From the NCBI GenBank assembly GCA_031555315.1, contig JAVBUO010000008.1, positions 1 through 64,000 of the forward strand: 64,000 nt of DNA, given 5' to 3'. The position numbers were made by a program, and so were the translations under genes. Under the pieces are notes generated by a model. The model was not told the DNA's origin and made no database searches. It saw only the letters and a program-made list of their open reading frames with translations. Of this stretch, positions 57,846 through 64,000 are shown in pieces; the first letter of the stretch is position 1, and every line of letters begins with the position of its first letter. The DNA is from JAVBJV01 sp031555315. Its GTDB lineage: Bacteria > Pseudomonadota > Alphaproteobacteria > Acetobacterales > Acetobacteraceae.

Positions 57846-58421
57846 ATGCCTGCACGGACACGAAACCGATGCCGGACACGTCAGCCCCCGCGGAACGGGT
57901 CGCCGCAATGAAGTCTCGGATGAAAAAACTGTAGGCAGTATGCAGCGTCTGCGCGATCCTGTGGCTGGCCGCACTCTATCAATGACCTCATCGGCTGCGG
58001 ACATCCCGCAGGCACCCTCAGCAGATCATGTCAGATATGGCTCCATTCCCTGCCCGATACGGCGCAAATGGTGGTGAGAGGGCTTATCAGTCTCTGCGCA
58101 CCGTTCAGCACGCTGGCCCTGCCGGGCATTCTGCTTCTTGCTCTTCTCCAGAGCCGGCGCTGGTGGCAGACCCGTCGTTAACGCTAACACCCGACTGTAA
58201 GAACGGCTGTGTACCGTTTCGTTCCGATTTGAAAAAAACACCCAGGCGCACGTAGTGCACTATTATTAAACTCATGATGTATAATATATGAGGATATCAG
58301 GTTATCTGACCGTCTTCTTCCGACACACCTGTTGCCTTTTCCAAAACATCCATGAGATTCACACGAATTACCGATGCGCCTCTCCCCAAACCGACGGATA
58401 GACGAACAAAAAGACAGACAT
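57846..58421. other. Long intergenic region before manC
   Basis: About 576 bases with no gene I can support. Short frames exist on both strands but lack ribosome sites and family-like sequence. The last 190 bases turn AT-rich (TATTATTAAACTCATGATGTATAATATATG at about 58,261-58,290), probably the manC promoter region with a long leader. TATAAT is at 58281-58286. Confidence 0.6.
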
Positions 58422-59858
58422 ATGGACATCAGTAAAAACATCACCGGATCGATCGTTCCCGTCATTCTGTCGGGCGGGACGGGAACACGGCTATGGCCCG
58501 TGTCGCGCAGCAGCTTTCCGAAACAGTTCTGGCCGCTGCTCTCTGACCGCACGATGCTGCAGGAAACTGCCCAGCGTGCCCATGGCGCCGGGTTCGCCGC
58601 GCCGATCGTCGTCAGCAACCAGGAACACCGGTTCATTATCGCGGAGCAACTGCGCGCGGCGAAAATCGGCGATGCCCGTATCCTGCTGGAACCTGTCGGG
58701 CGCAATTCCGCCCCCGCCGTTGCCGCCGCCGCCGTGATGGCGGCCCAGGCCGACCCCGATGCCGTTCTCTGGGTGATGGCCGCCGATGCCGCCATTACCG
58801 ACCGCCACGCCTTGCGCCGCGCGCTCGACATTGCCGTCGCCGCGGCGCGCCAGGGCCGCTTCGTCACCTTCGGCATGCGCCCGACCGCCCCCGAGACCGG
58901 ATACGGCTATATCGAACAGGGCGCGCCGATCCCCAGCATCGACGGCGCATTCGACGTCGCCTCATTCGTCGAAAAACCGGATGCCGATACCGCCCGGGCA
59001 TATCTGTCCGGAGGACGGCACCTGTGGAATTCGGGCATGTTCGTGTTCACGGCCCGCACCTTGCTCGACGAAATGGCCCGCCACGCCCCCGATATTCGCG
59101 ATGCCGTCAGCGCCGCCATCGACTCGGCAACGACCGATCTCGACTTCACGCGTCTTGGCGACGCGTTTTCGCGCGCGCCTTCGATCAGCCTCGACTACGC
59201 GATCGCCGAACACACCAAACACGCCGCGGTGGTGCCGGCCGATCTCGGCTGGTCCGACGTCGGCAGTTGGAGCGCGCTGTGGGAACTGGGCGACAAGGAC
59301 ACGCAGAACAACGTGGCGATCGGCGATGTCATGCTCGAGAGCGCCCGGAACTGCTATGTCCGCAGCAATGGCGTGATGACCGCGCTGGTCGGTGTGGAAG
59401 ACGTGATCACCGTGGTCGAGAAAGACGCCGTGCTGGTCATGCACCGCGACCATGCACAGGACGTCAAGAAAATCGTCGACCGCCTGAAAGACGCCGGCCG
59501 CAGCGAGGCGCTGACGCATAACCGCGTCTACCGGCCGTGGGGGTTCTACGAATCGCTGATTGCCGGCGACCGCTTCCAGGTCAAACGCATCGTTGTGTAC
59601 CCGGGTGCCCGGCTGTCGCTGCAAAAGCACTTCCATCGCGCCGAACACTGGGTGGTGGTGCAGGGCACCGCCCTGGTACAGCGCGACGCGGAAACGATCA
59701 CCCTCACCGAAAACCAGAGCGTCTATTTGCCGCTGGGCTGCGTGCACCGGCTCGAAAACCCGGGCAAGGTGCCGCTGACCCTGATCGAGGTGCAGTCCGG
59801 CACCTATCTGGGCGAGGACGACATCGTGCGTCTGGAAGATACGTACGGCCGCGCATAG
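58422..59858 (+). CDS. manC: Bifunctional mannose-1-phosphate guanylyltransferase/mannose-6-phosphate isomerase
   Basis: 478 aa, typical for type II PMI/ManC. The N-terminal nucleotidyltransferase has IVPVILSGGTGTRLWPVSRSSFPKQFWPLL (pyrophosphorylase motif, first 45 residues), then FVEKPD and WNSGMFVF. The C-terminal cupin isomerase has YRPWGFYESLIAGDRFQVKRIVVYPGARLSLQKHFHRAEHWVVVQGTA, containing the metal histidines. It makes GDP-mannose for surface polysaccharide. The start was chosen at MDISKNITGS; an upstream in-frame ATG at 58374 lacks family-like residues. No other polysaccharide genes adjoin. Confidence 0.94.
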   Translation: MDISKNITGSIVPVILSGGTGTRLWPVSRSSFPKQFWPLLSDRTMLQETAQRAHGAGFAAPIVVSNQEHRFIIAEQLRAAKIGDARILLEPVGRNSAPAVAAAAVMAAQADPDAVLWVMAADAAITDRHALRRALDIAVAAARQGRFVTFGMRPTAPETGYGYIEQGAPIPSIDGAFDVASFVEKPDADTARAYLSGGRHLWNSGMFVFTARTLLDEMARHAPDIRDAVSAAIDSATTDLDFTRLGDAFSRAPSISLDYAIAEHTKHAAVVPADLGWSDVGSWSALWELGDKDTQNNVAIGDVMLESARNCYVRSNGVMTALVGVEDVITVVEKDAVLVMHRDHAQDVKKIVDRLKDAGRSEALTHNRVYRPWGFYESLIAGDRFQVKRIVVYPGARLSLQKHFHRAEHWVVVQGTALVQRDAETITLTENQSVYLPLGCVHRLENPGKVPLTLIEVQSGTYLGEDDIVRLEDTYGRA

Positions 59859-59908
59859 GCAGCGCAACGGCTCTGACGCGCGCGCCGGGAATCGTGTAGC
59901 TTACGCGC

Positions 59909-62900
59909 ATGTCCGACACAGTTTCCCCCGCCCTCGATACGGCCCTGACCACGGCGCGCCGTGCGTTGCTGGATCTTTCCACCCGCAACCGGCTGCTGTC
60001 GCTGCCCAGGCCCGGTCGTTCGGCGGGCGTGATTGCGCTGACCGACGAGGATCCGGATTTCGTCGTCACCATGCTGACCGGCGGCAAGAGCTTCACTTTC
60101 GAAGCCGCCGAGGGCGACGCGACCGAAACCACACGCACCGACACCAGACTGCGCGCCGCGCTCGGCACTGCCGACCTGCCGAAGAAGTTGCTGGCGCTGG
60201 CGCGCGACACCCGCACGATGCTGGAAGAGAGCGGCGTCAATACGCTCAGCCTCGGCTGCGGTGCGCTGGTCTGGTTCGACCCTGGCACGCCAAAGGTCGA
60301 ACGCCGCGCGCCGCTGGCGCTGATGCGCGTGGCGCTGGAACGCGGCTCGGTCCGCGCGGGCTTCCGTCTGAGCACCGTGGACGCCGAACTTGAGGACAAT
60401 CTGTGCCTGCGCCAGAAGCTGCAGGCCGATTTCGGAATCACTTTGCCCGACTTCCCCGGCGACGCCACACCCGGCGCCTGGGCCGAAACGGTGAAACAGG
60501 CGATCGCCGCGCAGCCCGGCTGGCGCGTGGAGCCCGATGCGCTGCACCTCGGCCTGTTCAGCTTCGCCAAGTTCCTGATGTACGCGGACCTGGACCCGGC
60601 CAAAAACCCCACCCTGACCACGCACGGCCTGGTACGCGCGCTGCTGACCGGGCAGCAACTGCCCCCGGCCGACATTCCCGGCGACGATACCGATATCGAC
60701 GCGCTGATCCCGGTGGAGAAGCTCGACTTCGCGGTCGATGCCGACGCCTCGCAAACGCTGGCCGCGCATGTGGCGCGCATCGGGTCGCATCTGGTGATCC
60801 AGGGGCCGCCCGGCACCGGCAAAAGCCAGGTGATCACCAACATCATCAGCCAGGCCGTGCTGGACGGCAGGCGCGTGCTGTTCATGGCCGAGAAACTCGC
60901 CGCGCTGCAGGTGGTCAAACGCCGGCTCGACGCGGTGGGGATCGGCGCGGCATGCCTGGAGCTGCATTCCGACAAGTTGAGCAAGCGCGCCGTGCTCGAC
61001 GAACTGCGCGCCACACTGTCGATGCCCGCCGCGCCAAAACCGGCGCGCGACGACCTGATCACCCGGCTCGGCAGTCTGCGCTCGCGCCTCAACAAGCATG
61101 CCGCGGCGATGACCGCGCCGATCGGCAAATCCGGCCGCAACGCCTACCACGTGACCGGCCAGTTGGTGCGGCTGCGCGCCAACGGCATGAAAGCCCCGCG
61201 CTTCACGCTGGACGGCGCCGCCGCGTGGACCAGCGCGCAGTTGGACGAACGCCGGCGCACGGTGCGCGAACTGGCGGCGCGCTGCGCCGATCTCGGCCAG
61301 CCGGATGCGTCGCCATGGGCGGGGATCACCGCCGACCTGCCCGCCCCCGACCTCGAACGCGCATTGCAGAACCTGCCCGAGGCGATCCGCGCGCTGACCC
61401 AGGCGAGCGCCTGCGGCCTGCCGGATCTGAACACGCTGCGCACCTACGCCGCCCTCGCGCATGCTCCGGCCGAAGCGCGCACCCTGGCCGCCTGCGCCGA
61501 GGCCGCCGCCAGCGTCCGCGCCGATCAGCGTTTCACCGACAAACTGTTCACAGCGGATGGGGTGCAGGAGGCGCGTGACATATTGGCCGAAGACGGTGGT
61601 CTGCTGGGCTTCGTATCGCCCGCCCGCCGCAAGGCCACGGCGCTGCTGGCCGATATCTGCCGCGGCGCGCCGCCCGAAGATACCGCCGCGCGTACCGCAT
61701 TTCTGGATGCCGCGCTCGCCGCGCGCCGCGCTGCCGACGCATTCACCGCCGCACAGGAACGCGGCCGCGCATTGTTCGGCAGCGCCTGGCCCACAGGTGC
61801 TGCGGCGCACATCGCGTGGCTGGACGCCCACCCCGGCGCCGCCACGATCATCGACGGCGCCGAACGCGCCGCGACCTTCCTGCGCGACAGTTTCGGCAGG
61901 GAGATCGGCGCGGTCCCGTTTGCGCAGCTCGGCGCGCGGCTGACAGCGATGGCAGCGGCGCCACAGACCGGTTTCGCGTACTGGGCCGCCTGGCAGCGCG
62001 CCGCCGCTGCCGCGCAGGCGCTGGACTTGCAGCCGCTGGTAACCGCGCTGGCCGATGGCAGCCTCGCCCCCGAAGAAGCGATGGCCGCCCATGTCTACGC
62101 CGAAGCCGAGGCGCTGCTAAAATGCGCCATGCGCCAGCGCCCGGAACTGGCGAGCTTCGACGGTCCGGCGCATCTGCGGCTGGTCGACGATTTCCGCGAT
62201 GCCGATGTGGCGCGCATGAAACTGACCCAGGCCGAAGCCGCCTGGGCACACGCCCAGCGCGTGACGCGCGCCCGCACCGCACCGGGCGCCGACGTGCTGC
62301 GCGGCGAGATGGAACGCAAACGCGGCTTCACCCCAGTGCGCGACCTGCTGGCCCGCGCCGCCCCGGCGGTGCAACTGGCCAAGCCGGTGTTCATGATGTC
62401 GCCGCTATCGGTCGCGCAGTTCCTGAAACCCGGCGTGCTGGAATTCGACATGCTGGTGATGGACGAAGCCAGCCAGGTGGAACCGGTCGATGCACTGGGC
62501 GCCATCGCGCGCTGCAAGCAGATCGTCATCGTCGGCGACGACAAGCAGATGCCGCCCACCCGTTTCTTCCAGCGCATGACCGGCGACGACGACACCACGC
62601 CCGACGCGGACGACAGCGGCGTGGTGCAGGCCGACGACGTGGAATCGATCCTCGGCCTGTGCAATGCGCGCGGCGTGCCGTCCGCCATGCTGCGCTGGCA
62701 CTACCGCAGCCGGCACGAAAGCCTGATCGCCACATCGAATCGCGAATTCTACGACAACCGCCTGCTGCTGATCCCCAGCCCGCGCCCGCGCAGCGCCGAT
62801 CTCGGCCTGTCGCTGGTGCGCGTCGACGGCCGCTTCGACACCGGGGCGACCGGCACCAACAAGGAAGAGGCGAAGACCATCGCCGAAGCGGTGATCCGTC

Positions 62901-64000
62901 ATGCCAAGGAACGCCCGCAGGAAAGCCTGGGCGTCGCCGCGTTTTCGGTCAGCCAGCGCGACGCGATCACCGATGCGGTCGAGGCCCTGCGGAAGGACAG
63001 TCCGGATCTGGACGCGTTCTTCAACGCCAACCCGCAGGAGCCGTTCTTCATCAAGAATCTCGAGAACGTGCAGGGCGACGAGCGCGACGTGATGTTCATT
63101 TCGGTCGGCTACGGCCGCAGCCCGGACGGCAAGCTGGCGATGCGTTTCGGCCCGCTGTCCGCCGATGGCGGCGAGCGGCGGCTGAACGTGCTGATCACCC
63201 GCGCCAAGAAACGCTGCGTGGTGTTCAGCAGCATCGGCGCGGACGACATCGACCTGAACCGCGCCGGCGGCCGCGGTGTGGCGGCGCTGAAAACCTTCCT
63301 CGCCTTCGCTGCCGCACCCGACACGGCTTACACACCGGCTGCCGATGCGGCCGAGACCGCACCGCTGGAAACCTCGATCGCCGATGTGCTGAGCGCCGAG
63401 AGCCTGAACGCCGTGCCGCGCGTCGGCACATCGGGCCTGTTCCTCGATCTGGCGGTCAGCCGCGCCGATGCGCCGGGCGATTTCGTGCTGGGGATCGAGA
63501 CCGACGGCCCGGCCATGGCGGCGTCGCGCTCGGCGCGCGACCGCGACCGCCAGCGCGACAACGCGCTGCGCATGATGGGCTGGACGCTGCATCGCACGCT
63601 GGCGATGGACTGGCTGAACACGCCAGACGCCGCCGCCGCGCGCTTGCGCAAGGCACTGGGCCTCGCCGCACAGGCGGCGGAAGCTGCGCCGCAGAGCGAA
63701 GACCGCACCGGCCTGGCCACGCCGTATGTGGAAGCGGCGTTCGACGTGCCGAAAGACACACCGCCCGCGCAGGTGCCGTTCGCCAAACTCGCCGGCATTC
63801 TCGCCCGCATCGTCGGCATCGAAGGCCCGGTGCATCAGGATGCGATCGTCGAACGGGTGCGTATCCTGTGGAACCTGCCCGAGGCCGACGCCAAGCTGCG
63901 CGCTGCCGCGCAACAGGCGCTGCGTCTGGCCAAGGATCTGAACGGGCTGGTGCAGGACGGCCTGTTCTGGCGCGCCGAAGATGCCGGTCCCGCCACGCCG
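59909..64000 (+). CDS. DUF4011/SF1 helicase/Vsr-like nuclease/DUF3320 protein (runs off right edge)
   Basis: Open for 1,364 codons from ATG 59909 to the window end, no stop seen. The N-terminal DUF4011 region begins LTTARRALLDLSTRNRLLSLP. Helicase Walker A is VIQGPPGTGKSQVITNIISQA at about residue 299, Walker B FDMLVMDEASQVEPVDAL near 850, then QIVIVGDDKQMPPTRFF, WHYRSRHESLIATSN, LENVQGDERDVMFISVGYG and LNVLITRAKKRCVVF: a complete SF1 set. GTSGLFLDLAV and LGIETDGPAMAASRSARDRDRQRDNALRMMGWTLHR follow (residues ~1170-1230), matching the Vsr-like MTES_1575 endonuclease, then a DUF3320 region (PFAKLAGILARIVGIEGPVHQDAIVERV). Such proteins are linked to phage defence by gene neighbourhood. The histidine of the usual YHSS segment is Ala here, so nuclease activity is uncertain. 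Confidence 0.88.
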   Translation, partial: MSDTVSPALDTALTTARRALLDLSTRNRLLSLPRPGRSAGVIALTDEDPDFVVTMLTGGKSFTFEAAEGDATETTRTDTRLRAALGTADLPKKLLALARDTRTMLEESGVNTLSLGCGALVWFDPGTPKVERRAPLALMRVALERGSVRAGFRLSTVDAELEDNLCLRQKLQADFGITLPDFPGDATPGAWAETVKQAIAAQPGWRVEPDALHLGLFSFAKFLMYADLDPAKNPTLTTHGLVRALLTGQQLPPADIPGDDTDIDALIPVEKLDFAVDADASQTLAAHVARIGSHLVIQGPPGTGKSQVITNIISQAVLDGRRVLFMAEKLAALQVVKRRLDAVGIGAACLELHSDKLSKRAVLDELRATLSMPAAPKPARDDLITRLGSLRSRLNKHAAAMTAPIGKSGRNAYHVTGQLVRLRANGMKAPRFTLDGAAAWTSAQLDERRRTVRELAARCADLGQPDASPWAGITADLPAPDLERALQNLPEAIRALTQASACGLPDLNTLRTYAALAHAPAEARTLAACAEAAASVRADQRFTDKLFTADGVQEARDILAEDGGLLGFVSPARRKATALLADICRGAPPEDTAARTAFLDAALAARRAADAFTAAQERGRALFGSAWPTGAAAHIAWLDAHPGAATIIDGAERAATFLRDSFGREIGAVPFAQLGARLTAMAAAPQTGFAYWAAWQRAAAAAQALDLQPLVTALADGSLAPEEAMAAHVYAEAEALLKCAMRQRPELASFDGPAHLRLVDDFRDADVARMKLTQAEAAWAHAQRVTRARTAPGADVLRGEMERKRGFTPVRDLLARAAPAVQLAKPVFMMSPLSVAQFLKPGVLEFDMLVMDEASQVEPVDALGAIARCKQIVIVGDDKQMPPTRFFQRMTGDDDTTPDADDSGVVQADDVESILGLCNARGVPSAMLRWHYRSRHESLIATSNREFYDNRLLLIPSPRPRSADLGLSLVRVDGRFDTGATGTNKEEAKTIAEAVIRHAKERPQESLGVAAFSVSQRDAITDAVEALRKDSPDLDAFFNANPQEPFFIKNLENVQGDERDVMFISVGYGRSPDGKLAMRFGPLSADGGERRLNVLITRAKKRCVVFSSIGADDIDLNRAGGRGVAALKTFLAFAAAPDTAYTPAADAAETAPLETSIADVLSAESLNAVPRVGTSGLFLDLAVSRADAPGDFVLGIETDGPAMAASRSARDRDRQRDNALRMMGWTLHRTLAMDWLNTPDAAAARLRKALGLAAQAAEAAPQSEDRTGLATPYVEAAFDVPKDTPPAQVPFAKLAGILARIVGIEGPVHQDAIVERVRILWNLPEADAKLRAAAQQALRLAKDLNGLVQDGLFWRAEDAGPATP

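Noticed and set aside
58028..58255. 75-aa plus and 71-aa minus frames before manC
   Set aside because: No ribosome sites, no hydrophobic or domain pattern. Treated as intergenic.
59804..62092. Long minus-strand open frame (762 aa) opposite the helicase gene
   Set aside because: Composition is Arg/Gly/Gln/His-rich without domains, as expected antisense to a GC-rich gene. The plus-strand frame has a continuous set of SF1 helicase motifs.

Overview
The window is almost certainly a chimeric contig. Bases 1 to about 4,540 read as a high-GC Firmicute (Clostridia-like). They hold a pheS-pheT pair of Gram-positive type with a T-box leader and a vegetative promoter, plus an FtsX/MacB-type ABC transporter. 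From about 4,562 to the end, gene content, protein style and operon structure are alphaproteobacterial, probably Rhodospirillales/Acetobacterales in the broad sense. Pointers include a trifunctional PutA with an N-terminal ribbon-helix-helix domain, hflK-hflC-DUF2065-degP, purC-purS-purQ-purL with bolA-grx downstream, DUF1491, Bug-type tripartite tricarboxylate receptors and an NdvA-like glucan exporter. The two parts meet inside the Walker A codons of an ABC ATPase, the most conserved stretch both sides share, so the reading frame survives and the join is easy to miss.

Layout of the alphaproteobacterial part. 4.5-9.4 kb (minus): putA, then a PotC-like permease and the first codons of its ATPase, cut by the join. 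9.4-13.5 kb (minus): the hflK-hflC-DUF2065-degP membrane quality-control operon, divergent from mrp (Fe-S/P-loop carrier). 14.7-16.1 kb (minus): two tandem TerC-family membrane proteins. 16.1-23.5 kb (plus): de novo purine genes purB, purC, purS, purQ, purL, with a hydrolase, a lipoprotein and a Pro/Tyr-rich secreted protein between purB and purC, and a small membrane protein between purS and purQ. 23.8-27.3 kb (plus): an unrecognised 538-aa protein, bolA, a monothiol glutaredoxin and a glycosyltransferase. 27.4-33.5 kb (minus): glutamate dehydrogenase, a ClC channel with CBS domains, a DenD-like dehydrogenase and an NdvA-like exporter.

33.5-43.7 kb: two tricarboxylate-type receptors, two CBS-pair proteins, pdxY, an SDR, and a full branched-chain amino-acid-type ABC operon (receptor, two permeases, two ATPases). 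43.7-46.9 kb: an AT-rich gap leads into an OLD-like AAA ATPase with a degenerate Toprim region, then rpmE and an Hsp20 gene. 46.9-53.4 kb: a quinone oxidoreductase-like MDR protein, an L-2-hydroxyglutarate oxidase-like flavoprotein, two tandem OmpA-family porins, DUF1491, a small basic protein, and a DUF429 protein that has no canonical start codon. 53.4-57.8 kb: a creatininase-family enzyme and an M20 amidohydrolase, divergent from tctB-tctA. 58.4-64 kb: manC, then a very large DUF4011/SF1 helicase/Vsr-like nuclease/DUF3320 protein running off the right edge.

No rRNA, tRNA, CRISPR array or insertion sequence was recognised. The best candidates for unusual biology are the OLD-like ATPase, the DUF4011 helicase-nuclease and the 538-aa unknown. 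The most important practical observation is the chimeric join.
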